Shown here: positions 1 to 6,592 of the stretch, one piece after another | Layout: the number at the start of each line of letters is the position of its first letter | Position numbering within the stretch: the first letter of the stretch is position 1 | Source of the DNA: Tolumonas sp008015085 | GTDB taxonomy: Bacteria > Pseudomonadota > Gammaproteobacteria > Enterobacterales > Aeromonadaceae | Assembly (NCBI GenBank): GCA_029265125.1 | Contig: JAJUJX010000008.1 | Span: 1 to 64,000 of the forward strand | Direction: 5' to 3' | DNA length: 64,000 nt | Notes under the pieces: model-generated | Seen by the model: the letters and a program-made list of their open reading frames with translations, nothing else | The model's database searches: none | Told to the model about the DNA's origin: nothing | Made by a program: the position numbers and the translations under genes

Positions 1-102
1 GCTTTACATCAGATAGCGAAGAAATGGACAATGCCGATAAGGGACTGGAAACCAGCCATGAAGCAATTCATTATTATGTATGGTGACCGCTTACCGCAGT
101 AA
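1..102 (+). CDS. IS256-family (mutator) transposase, C-terminal fragment
   Basis: The first 33 codons of frame 1 up to the TAA at 100-102 encode the tail of a DDE transposase of the mutator/IS256 type. The recognisable stretch is AKKWTMPIRDW followed by a Phe-Ile-Ile-(x)2-Gly-Asp-Arg-Leu ending, which is how these proteins characteristically finish. The catalytic DDE residues lie upstream, outside the window, so I cannot say whether the enzyme is intact or a remnant. It would catalyse cut-and-paste or copy-paste movement of the element whose right terminal repeat follows at 115-141. Confidence 0.8.
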   Translation, partial: ALHQIAKKWTMPIRDWKPAMKQFIIMYGDRLPQ

Positions 103-141
103 GCAATAAACAGCCACTTACACAGAAAATTTTACAGACTC
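1..141 (+). mobile_element. Right end of an IS256-family insertion sequence (left part outside window)
   Basis: The window opens inside the last codons of a mutator-type transposase. About 13 bases after its stop a sequence of the IS256 terminal-repeat type follows (115-141, core CACTTACACAGAAAATTTTA, ending ACAGACTC). Read on the minus strand it has the form GAGTCTGTAAAATTTTCTGT, like the tips of many IS256-family elements. The left end and the target-site duplication lie outside the window, so the outer boundary at about 141 is an estimate and completeness of the element cannot be judged. Confidence 0.75.
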
Positions 142-430
142 CTCTAGTGATATTTCGGTGTATACATACATCTGAGATGACTATTTTTAAGCAATCACGC
201 AGAGCTACACATAATCCGGAAAACGCGGGTTGAGTATAGCAAGTAGATTGCGCTTGCGAGGGTACGCTTTCGCCAGTTAAGTCTCCAACGAATGAGTGTG
301 CGTAATCAGTTGTTTTTGTAAACGCCTGAAGCTTGATTGCATACTCCATTTGATAAGTTTACATGAATATCTTGCGATCCATTTGAGCCTAACTTACAAT
401 TATTTACATCTAATTGTATATCTGAATTCC

Positions 431-1570
431 ATGAAAATTAAAATATTAAATATCATCACGGCAACCATGGTAGTTATTTGCATTATAGCTTATATCAAAA
501 ACAACAAAACTATAGTAAATGATAGCAATATAACTCTTTTTAAAGATCACGATATATTTTGGATAGACAACAACAAACTATTGTTTGCTAAAGGGTCATC
601 TACTTGCACTAATCAATCAGGCTCATCATATAGCACATTGATATTTTTAGAATATAACGTACAAGAAGACTCAACAAAGTTCTACGATAAAATGAATGTG
701 TTATCGTGTTATAACAACGGAACAATTATATACTCACAAAAAAATGACTGCTCCAATCAAAACGCCACCTATTCAGCAAGTTATTATGATAAAAAAGATA
801 AACATAAAGTATCTGGCTATGTTAACCCTATTAGTTGCACCATGGAGAAAGCAGAATGGGATGACACAAATCTATCTGAAAGAGAAAGAACTGCAATGCC
901 AAGACAATTATCAGAGAATCATGGCTGGATTCTGGGGTCAAAGCCAGGAATTATTTATATAGGGGATGATGGTAGATATTCAAGGTTGGCCTCCTCCTCT
1001 CTTGAGCCTGAATATGCTATTTATCCTGTCATGCTATATCCCTCATCTGATGGAGATGGCATTCAAATTGATAAAATTAATTTCGAACCTTGGATCGAAC
1101 GTGGTTATCATGTTCAGATACTGCGTTATGAAAAGTTCAAAAATGCATACCTCCTTGGTTTAAAACCATCGCCACAAAATCGAGAAACAAATATTCAACA
1201 TGCCTACTGGTGGTTATACCAAGATGGCCGGATAGAATCTATTATTTCATTTAACTCATCTGCCAATAACATATTCGAATTCATGGATGGTGATATTCTT
1301 CCAACTAAAACAGGACTGTTTTTGGTCGGTGGTGGTGACCCATATGCACCGATACCAAATTTCAGCGCTTCACATGGTTTATATAAAATGAATAGCAAAG
1401 GAATTTTCGAGCAGATTTTCAATGGTGACATTAAACATCCATCATTATCCCCTGATGGATGTAAACTGGCGTTTGCCAGAATGCCAAAAATATTTGATCC
1501 GAAGAAAGAAGAAGGAATCGTGGGTACATATTTCCTGCAAACAATCAATTTATGCGAGTTAGATGAATAA
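431..1570 (+). CDS. Hypothetical membrane-anchored protein with a C-terminal SPDG-type propeller motif
   Basis: I do not recognise a named family. The ATG at 431 gives 379 residues; a longer reading from 296 adds 45 residues without domain character, so I prefer 431, although no good ribosome-binding site precedes it. Residues 5-23 form one hydrophobic segment (signal anchor), and the rest would lie outside the cytoplasm. Near the C-terminus HPSLSPDGCKLAFAR resembles the repeat motif of TolB/WD40-like beta-propellers; several cysteines may form disulphides. The gene is clearly more AT-rich than the housekeeping genes to its right and lies beside an IS end, which suggests horizontal acquisition. 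Function unknown. Confidence 0.6.
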   Translation: MKIKILNIITATMVVICIIAYIKNNKTIVNDSNITLFKDHDIFWIDNNKLLFAKGSSTCTNQSGSSYSTLIFLEYNVQEDSTKFYDKMNVLSCYNNGTIIYSQKNDCSNQNATYSASYYDKKDKHKVSGYVNPISCTMEKAEWDDTNLSERERTAMPRQLSENHGWILGSKPGIIYIGDDGRYSRLASSSLEPEYAIYPVMLYPSSDGDGIQIDKINFEPWIERGYHVQILRYEKFKNAYLLGLKPSPQNRETNIQHAYWWLYQDGRIESIISFNSSANNIFEFMDGDILPTKTGLFLVGGGDPYAPIPNFSASHGLYKMNSKGIFEQIFNGDIKHPSLSPDGCKLAFARMPKIFDPKKEEGIVGTYFLQTINLCELDE

Positions 1571-1603
1571 CCACATCATGAAATGTCGTCACTGATTAAC
1601 CAA

Positions 1604-1630
1604 GGGAAAAACATCGGATCTGTTTTTCCC
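1604..1630. terminator. Hairpin between convergent genes
   Basis: A perfect inverted repeat GGGAAAAACA / TGTTTTTCCC with a 7-nt loop lies between the orphan gene ending at 1570 and the small minus-strand gene ending at 1648. The U-rich part is inside the stem and no long T-run follows, so termination in either direction is plausible but not certain. Confidence 0.5.
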
Positions 1631-1647
1631 TGTAAGTCAACCGGAAG

Positions 1648-1767
1648 CTATTTCCTTTCTCCCTGTCGTTCTTCTTTCAGCATTTTTTCGATCGTGCGCA
1701 AGATCCGGCAGATTTGTTGCTGATCCTGTAGCGGTAAACGATGAGGAATTGTGATGAGTTGTTTCAT
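1648..1767 (-). CDS. Small hypothetical protein (39 aa)
   Basis: A short minus-strand reading frame begins with ATG at 1767, preceded at proper spacing by the purine-rich GGAAGGTGG, a good ribosome-binding site. The product is charged and predicted helical: MKQLITIPHRL, then a Gln-rich stretch and a Lys/Glu/Arg-rich tail. A longer overlapping frame on the same strand (1637-1843) lacks this start signal and looks like a shadow. I do not recognise the protein. The Shine-Dalgarno match and the adjacent hairpin (1604-1630) are the only evidence that it is real. Confidence 0.4.
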   Translation of the reverse strand: MKQLITIPHRLPLQDQQQICRILRTIEKMLKEERQGERK

Positions 1768-2084
1768 GATGCCACCTTCCTGTATCACCAATAACTTGTC
1801 TCATCCTATATTGAGCATTACTCATGCCAGCCAGATTTGTCAAAAAAACGACTAAAACATATACAAAATATACTTGTGCTCCCGCTAAACTCTCTGTAGG
1901 ATGACTAGTGTTCTATTAGTAACTTTATGTTTACATCTCGCTACGTCGTCTCTTCTGACCGCCTTCTGAAAAGTCCCGTTGTTCCGATTTTAAATATCAA
2001 CTGATACTTCAGCCCGTTGATTACTATTGAGCTTTTTATTTCAATGACTTGCCTTTTCGGCATAACAATAATTTTAAGGTTTAT
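1768..2084. other. Intergenic stretch without recognisable genes
   Basis: Between two small hypothetical genes I see no open frame with a start signal, no RNA gene and no strong hairpin. It must contain the promoter for the minus-strand gene and probably one for the plus-strand gene at 2085, but no convincing -35/-10 pair stands out. Confidence 0.4.
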
Positions 2085-2312
2085 ATGATTATTAATATTT
2101 CAAATGATATCCGTGTTTCAAAACACCTCGGTCAACAGCAGCAAAACAGCTGGATTTGCTACGAGCCGCTTGAAGGCAACAACCTTCGGAAAAAGCCACT
2201 GTGGAAACGAACAACCGGGCTAATGTCCACATCAACCATGTATAACTGGCTGCAAGCAAATTATGCTGATCCGCATACCGCTCAGCAGTTTAAGAATGTT
2301 GCAAACATGTAA
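2085..2312 (+). CDS. Small hypothetical protein (75 aa)
   Basis: The ATG at 2085 is preceded by AAGGT at 2076-2080, so I use it rather than the upstream in-frame start at 2049. The protein begins MIINISNDIRVSKHLG, has a central aromatic and Lys/Arg-rich part (SWICYEPLEG, WKRTTG), and a C-terminal MYNWLQANY segment that looks like an amphipathic helix. There is no signal peptide or membrane segment. I do not recognise a family. Base composition is intermediate between the AT-rich orphan gene to the left and the metabolic genes to the right. It stands alone, upstream of and unlinked to the alcohol dehydrogenase. Confidence 0.5.
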   Translation: MIINISNDIRVSKHLGQQQQNSWICYEPLEGNNLRKKPLWKRTTGLMSTSTMYNWLQANYADPHTAQQFKNVANM

Positions 2313-2475
2313 TAATTTATTGATTTTTAACATAAAAATAATAAAGAAAAAGAAGAGAACTGTTAACTCCATCAAAGACGCCATTCCTGTTCTGATTGAT
2401 GATATTTTCAACTAGAGACTCAATAAAAACTCTTTTGATATACATCTTTCACTTCAATTGATACAGGAGCACCAC

Positions 2476-3627
2476 ATGAGCGTTATGCACTTTTCTGTTC
2501 CCCGCGATATCGTCTACGGCGAAAATGCACTACAGACTCTCTGCACACTGAAAGGTAAACGGGCTGCACTGGTTACAGGTGGCAGCTCAATGAAACGTTT
2601 TGGTTTTCTGGAACAAGCTCAGGCGCTGCTGGAACAAGCAGGGATGAGCTGCATCACCATTGATGGTGTAGAACCAAACCCTTCAGTCGCTACCGTTATC
2701 CGCGGTGCCAAAGCGATGCAGGAATTTGAACCGGACTGGATTGTCGCTATCGGCGGTGGTTCCGCACTAGATGCCGCTAAAGTGATGTGGTGTTTCTATG
2801 AACATCCAAATCTCAAATTTGAAGACATTATTGCTGTGGGCTCTATGCCCCCCCTACGCAATAAAGCCCGATTTGTGGCGATTCCGTCGACCAGCGGCAC
2901 AGCTTCAGAAATTACGGCATTCTCAGTGATCACTGATACCGAAAATCACATTAAATACCCTATTGTGGCAGCGGATATGGTACCGGATCTTGCGATCCTA
3001 GATCCTGCACTGCCTGAGCTGATGCCTCCTCACATTACGGCAAATACGGGTATGGATGTGCTGGCTCACGCCACCGAAGCGGTTGCATCAATTGCCGCCA
3101 CCTCTTTTACCGATCCATATGCCATCGAAGCAATTAAGCTGGTACTGGAAAATCTGGAAACTGCCTATGCCGATCCGCATAACAAAGCAGCACGCTTCAA
3201 TATGCACAATGCGTCTGCACTGGCAGGTATGGCCTTTACCAATGCCTCGCTGGGTCTGGTGCATTCGCTGGCACATAAAATTGGCGGAGAGTTTGGTGTT
3301 ACCCACGGACTGGCGAATGCGATTTTGATGCCTTACATCATTAATTTTAACCGTCAGTTTACTGATAAATATGATCGGGTTGAAAAACTATTAGGCATCA
3401 ATGACCTGGCGCAGGCCGTCAGAGAGCTGAATGCAAAACTGAATATTCCGGCCTGCTTCAAAGAATGCGATGAAGTGGATTTTGATGAATCGAAATTCCG
3501 CGATGTGCTATCGCGCATGAGTACCAATGCCCATGCTGATCCTTGCACACTCACTAACCCAGGCAAACCAACAGTAGATGATGTCAAAGCGCTGTATACC
3601 GCAGCCTATTACGGCACAGCCATCTAA
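2476..3627 (+). CDS. Iron-containing alcohol dehydrogenase (class III)
   Basis: This is a 383-residue cytoplasmic NAD(P)-dependent alcohol dehydrogenase of the Fe-ADH family, which interconverts primary alcohols or diols and aldehydes. The family's nucleotide-binding segment (AIGGGSALDAAK, about residue 92) and the metal-binding region with GMDVLAHATEAV and SLGLVHSLAHKIGG (metal-ligand His residues), followed by THGLANA, are all present. I start at 2476 because AGGAG sits 6 nt upstream; the ATG at 2458 has no such signal. Length matches the family (about 380-390). It is monocistronic, with a strong terminator at 3650. Substrate is not readable from sequence; butanol, ethanol or 1,3-propanediol dehydrogenase activity are possible, and a fermentative role is inferred. 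Confidence 0.9.
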   Translation: MSVMHFSVPRDIVYGENALQTLCTLKGKRAALVTGGSSMKRFGFLEQAQALLEQAGMSCITIDGVEPNPSVATVIRGAKAMQEFEPDWIVAIGGGSALDAAKVMWCFYEHPNLKFEDIIAVGSMPPLRNKARFVAIPSTSGTASEITAFSVITDTENHIKYPIVAADMVPDLAILDPALPELMPPHITANTGMDVLAHATEAVASIAATSFTDPYAIEAIKLVLENLETAYADPHNKAARFNMHNASALAGMAFTNASLGLVHSLAHKIGGEFGVTHGLANAILMPYIINFNRQFTDKYDRVEKLLGINDLAQAVRELNAKLNIPACFKECDEVDFDESKFRDVLSRMSTNAHADPCTLTNPGKPTVDDVKALYTAAYYGTAI

Positions 3628-3649
3628 TCCTGCTTAGCCGGAAACACAG

Positions 3650-3680
3650 GCGGATGATCCCCATAATCATCCGCTTTTTT
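3650..3680 (+). terminator. Rho-independent terminator of the alcohol dehydrogenase gene
   Basis: A perfect 9-bp stem GCGGATGAT / ATCATCCGC is followed by six T residues, 22 nt after the stop codon. Confidence 0.9.
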
Positions 3681-3738
3681 ATTACTAGAACAATGCTACT
3701 ATGCGACCTTATGCCTGTTGTAATAAGGAAGCTTTTTT

Positions 3739-4347
3739 GTGTGTCAGCACTGCCCTACTCATACTACAAATCCATCTGTAACACTGTCTGTACATCTGCC
3801 TGAGTGGATCAATGAAGTCGTTGACTGGCAGCACCCGTTACATTCCGATGATGACAAAATGGCGCTGGCCGTCGAACTGGCCCGGCAGAATGTGTTGCGC
3901 GGCACAGGTGGTCCGTTCGCCAGTATTATTATTCACCGTACCAGCGGGCAGCTGCTCAGCGTCGGTGTGAATCAGGTTGTTGCGCAGAACAATTCCACCC
4001 TGCATGGTGAAGTCATGGCCATCATGCTGGGTGAGCAACGACTACAAACTTTCAGTCTGGGAAATTCCAGTGACGAGTATGAATTATTCACTTCTTGTGA
4101 ACCTTGCGCCATGTGTATGGGCGCTATTTTGTGGTCCGGCGTAAAACGGCTGGTTTGTGCTGCAACCGGTGATGACGCACGCGCTATTGGTTTTGATGAA
4201 GGCCCGGTATTTGAGCAATCGTATGCTTATTTGCGTAATGCGGGTATTGATGTCGTTCGCGGCATGTTGCAGCCAGAAGGCAAAGCAGTGCTGGAACTTT
4301 ATCTGCAACAAGGCGGCAAACTTTATAACGGCAAAGCAGACGACTGA
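3739..4347 (+). CDS. Nucleoside/guanine deaminase-type zinc enzyme (cytidine-deaminase fold)
   Basis: The 202-residue product has both zinc-binding motifs of the cytidine/deoxycytidylate deaminase superfamily: LHGEVMAI (His ligand plus catalytic Glu) and SCEPCAMCMGAILWS (two Cys ligands). The placement and the sequence around FASIII and PVFEQSYAY resemble guanine deaminase/nucleoside deaminase proteins more than TadA, so I propose hydrolytic deamination of a purine base or nucleoside in salvage. The start is GTG at 3739 behind AAGGA; the first 20 residues are not conserved-looking. The gene ends one base before thpR, so the two are probably co-transcribed. Exact substrate is uncertain. Confidence 0.75.
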   Translation: MCQHCPTHTTNPSVTLSVHLPEWINEVVDWQHPLHSDDDKMALAVELARQNVLRGTGGPFASIIIHRTSGQLLSVGVNQVVAQNNSTLHGEVMAIMLGEQRLQTFSLGNSSDEYELFTSCEPCAMCMGAILWSGVKRLVCAATGDDARAIGFDEGPVFEQSYAYLRNAGIDVVRGMLQPEGKAVLELYLQQGGKLYNGKADD

Positions 4348-4348
4348 T

Positions 4349-4882
4349 ATGCAGCGTCGCCTGTTTTTCGCCTTACCCGCGCAAGAGCTCAGGTCGGAAT
4401 TAAAGCACTGCCAGCATGAGCTACTGACTGAAGGGCATAAAAAACCGGTTAAGGCTGATAACTTTCATCTGACGCTGCATTTTCTTGGCATGCAGGATGA
4501 CAGCATCCTGCCAGCACTTTATAAGGCCGCAGCAAACATAGAATGTGCGCCTTTCGAGATCCGGCTCGATCAGTATGGCTTATTCCATCATGCCCGTTGC
4601 TTATGGCTGGGGCCATCTCATCCGCCAGCCGCTTTGCAAGTATTGTTCTCTCGTCTGAGTGATAAACTTAAAGTTCTGGGGCTGGATGTATCATCCAATT
4701 ATCAGCCTCATATTACGCTGTTCCGTAACGCTCATACGCCAGCACAAGCCCTTGCCCCCGAACTGGGACTGGCTGTTTCTGAGTTCATTTTGTATGAATC
4801 CTGTTCAACGGCAGAGGGAGTTATCTATATGCCATTACGCCGTTGGGCATTAGGTAAGCACTCAGTGCATGAAAAGCCGTAG
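4349..4882 (+). CDS. thpR: RNA 2',3'-cyclic phosphodiesterase (LigT/ThpR)
   Basis: A 177-residue protein of the 2H phosphoesterase family, starting MQRRLFFALP. Both signature H-x-T-x motifs are present: HLTL near residue 45 and HITL near residue 124. The enzyme hydrolyses 2',3'-cyclic phosphate ends of RNA to 2'-phosphates and can catalyse 2'-5' RNA ligation in vitro. The ATG at 4349 overlaps no conserved sequence upstream; longer frames starting at 4157 run over the deaminase gene in another frame and are artefacts. It follows the deaminase gene with one base between them and is closed by the terminator at 4955. Confidence 0.88.
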   Translation: MQRRLFFALPAQELRSELKHCQHELLTEGHKKPVKADNFHLTLHFLGMQDDSILPALYKAAANIECAPFEIRLDQYGLFHHARCLWLGPSHPPAALQVLFSRLSDKLKVLGLDVSSNYQPHITLFRNAHTPAQALAPELGLAVSEFILYESCSTAEGVIYMPLRRWALGKHSVHEKP

Positions 4883-4954
4883 CAGTTCATATTTCTTTGA
4901 TACAACCAGACAGTAATAGCTCGAAAGAACTAAAATATAAGAAATAAAGAAGGG

Positions 4955-4988
4955 ATTGTCAGAGATAAAAATCTGGCAATTATTTTTT
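4955..4988 (+). terminator. Rho-independent terminator after thpR
   Basis: The stem ATTGTCAGA / TCTGGCAAT (one G-U wobble) with an 8-nt loop is followed by TATTTTTT. It lies about 70 nt after the thpR stop and before the dksA promoter. Confidence 0.8.
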
Positions 4989-5119
4989 CCGGGCCATTGA
5001 AAAGGTCATACTGAGACCCCATAAAGTGGTGCCTGAACAAAAACACAACCAACAATCGTTTTTCATCAGAAGATTGTGGCGAAAGTTTCGGGCTTGGCTA
5101 ACATTTTTTGCCAACGGAT

Positions 5120-5148
5120 TTGCGAGGAGAGGCGGCTTCTGATATAGA
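5120..5148 (+). promoter_or_regulatory. Predicted sigma-70 promoter of dksA
   Basis: TTGCGA (5120-5125) and TATAGA (5143-5148) are separated by 17 bp, with a start expected near 5155. The leader of about 60 nt ends in GTAGGAG just before the dksA ATG. The rest of the 4989-5119 stretch holds an imperfect TTGGC...GCCAA repeat but nothing else I can name. Confidence 0.6.
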
Positions 5149-5215
5149 TACCCGCCTTAAAATTCATCGCCAGCACACAGTGACGTGCTGTGTCATGTAA
5201 AAGTAGGAGATAGGC

Positions 5216-5665
5216 ATGTCAGCAGAAGATAACAAAAAATCTCTGGGACCGCTGGCCATCGCGGGTGTAACCCCTTACCAGTTAGCACCAGGTGAGGAGT
5301 ACATGAATGACCAGCAGAAAGAGCACTTCCGGAAAATTCTGGAAGCATGGAAAACTCAGCTGCGTGAAGAAGTTGATCGTACCGTTGATCACATGAAAGA
5401 TGAAGCGGCCAACTTCCCGGACCCGGTTGACCGTGCAGCTCAGGAAGAAGAGTTTGCGCTGGAATTACGTGCCCGTGATCGTGAGCGTAAACTGATCAAG
5501 AAAATCGAAAAAACACTGAAAAAGCTGGAAGAAGATGACTTCGGTTATTGCGAATCCTGCGGTGTTGAAATCGGTATTCGTCGCCTTGAAGCACGCCCAA
5601 CTGCCGAGTTGTGTGTAGACTGCAAAACACTGGCTGAGATCAAAGAAAAACAGCTGGTTGGCTAA
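5216..5665 (+). CDS. dksA: RNA polymerase-binding transcription factor DksA
   Basis: DksA enters the secondary channel of RNA polymerase and, together with ppGpp, represses stable-RNA promoters and activates amino-acid promoters. The 149-residue length matches the family. Visible features are the coiled-coil with the functional tip DPVDRA (Asp69, Asp72, Ala74) and a C-terminal four-cysteine zinc finger (Cys112, Cys115, Cys133, Cys136 in YCESCG...LCVDCK). The ATG has GTAGGAG upstream. A terminator follows, but the downstream gluQ starts within 21 bases of it, the conserved dksA-gluQ arrangement. The tRNA array at 22.7 kb has a G+C-rich discriminator of the type DksA controls. Confidence 0.97.
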   Translation: MSAEDNKKSLGPLAIAGVTPYQLAPGEEYMNDQQKEHFRKILEAWKTQLREEVDRTVDHMKDEAANFPDPVDRAAQEEEFALELRARDRERKLIKKIEKTLKKLEEDDFGYCESCGVEIGIRRLEARPTAELCVDCKTLAEIKEKQLVG

Positions 5666-5680
5666 TCTGCCTCAACAGAA

Positions 5681-5704
5681 AAAGGGAGCTTTGGCTCCCT
5701 TTTG
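5681..5704 (+). terminator. Hairpin terminator/attenuator between dksA and gluQ
   Basis: AAAGGGAGC / GCTCCCTTTT with a TTTG loop, followed by a short T-rich run. It probably limits read-through from dksA into gluQ; such partial terminators are known at this junction in enterobacteria. Confidence 0.8.
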
Positions 5705-5725
5705 TTCTTTCAGTATTATCGAATT

Positions 5726-6592
5726 ATGACTTATATCGGACGCTTTGCTCCTTCCCCTTCCGGCCCGTTGCATTTTGGTTCTTTAGTTGCCGCTGTTGGC
5801 AGTTATTTACGTGCCCGCTCACAAGCCGGGCAATGGCTGGTTCGGATTGAAGATCTTGACCCACCGCGAGAACAGCCGGGAGCGGCAAGCGGCATCCTGC
5901 GCACACTGGAACGCTATGGCTTGTTCTGGGATGGCCCGGTGATCTATCAAAGTCAACGCCATGCGCGCTATCAGGCAGTCCTCGACGATTTGTATCAACA
6001 AGGCAAGACCTACCATTGTCATTGTACCCGCGCACAAATCCACTCTTCTGGCGGCTTTTATGCAGGAACCTGTCGGGAACAACATTATCCGGCCGAGGGT
6101 GCAGCGGTTCGCTTGCGTGTTGATACACCCACGCTTTCATTTCACGACCAGCTGTTAGGGCTGATTGAAGTGGAACCCCGTCTGGCAAGTGAAGACTTTA
6201 TTCTGAAACGACGCGATGGCCTGTTTGCCTATAATCTGGCGGTGGTGATTGATGATGCCGACAGTGGTATTACTGAAGTCGTGCGTGGCGCCGATCTGCT
6301 GGAGCCCACCGTCAGGCAAATTACCCTCTATCAGCAGCTTGGCTGGAAAGTGCCGGACTGGTTGCACTTGCCATTAGCGCTGCAAAACAACGGGCTGAAA
6401 CTCTCGAAACAGAACCATGCTCCGGCTATTGATACTTTACCGGTGGTTGAAACACTGATTCAGGCTTTAAGATTTTTGGGGCAAGCGTTGCCAGAACAGC
6501 CAGAAGCAATGTCAGCCGAATCGCTACTGGCATGGGCGGTAAAACACTGGCAATTAGCATCTGTTCCAACAACTGCCAGTATTCATATTTAA
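5726..6592 (+). CDS. gluQ: Glutamyl-Q tRNA(Asp) synthetase
   Basis: GluQ-RS is a truncated glutamyl-tRNA synthetase without an anticodon-binding domain. It attaches glutamate to the queuosine base of tRNA-Asp. The 288-residue protein begins MTYIGRFAPSPSGPLHFGS, carrying the class I HIGH-type signature as HFGS. It has a zinc-site cluster (YHCHCTR and YAGTC, about residues 98-120) and the KMSKS-type loop LKLSKQ near residue 225. I start at ATG 5726 rather than the TTG at 5702, because family members begin at this Met and the upstream codons lie in the dksA terminator. Its 3' end overlaps the convergent RND gene by 4 nt. Confidence 0.93.
   Translation: MTYIGRFAPSPSGPLHFGSLVAAVGSYLRARSQAGQWLVRIEDLDPPREQPGAASGILRTLERYGLFWDGPVIYQSQRHARYQAVLDDLYQQGKTYHCHCTRAQIHSSGGFYAGTCREQHYPAEGAAVRLRVDTPTLSFHDQLLGLIEVEPRLASEDFILKRRDGLFAYNLAVVIDDADSGITEVVRGADLLEPTVRQITLYQQLGWKVPDWLHLPLALQNNGLKLSKQNHAPAIDTLPVVETLIQALRFLGQALPEQPEAMSAESLLAWAVKHWQLASVPTTASIHI

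Noticed and set aside
74..349. 91-residue minus-strand frame across the IS end
   Set aside because: It crosses the transposase 3' end and terminal repeat and has no coding character.
142..430. Possible integron attC-like or other recombination site beside the IS end
   Set aside because: Short GC-rich pieces such as the AACGCCTGAAGC stretch do not form the paired R and L boxes of an attC site, and no integrase is near.
5724..6188. 154-residue minus-strand frame opposite gluQ
   Set aside because: It is fully antisense to a well-conserved enzyme, without start signal or family resemblance.
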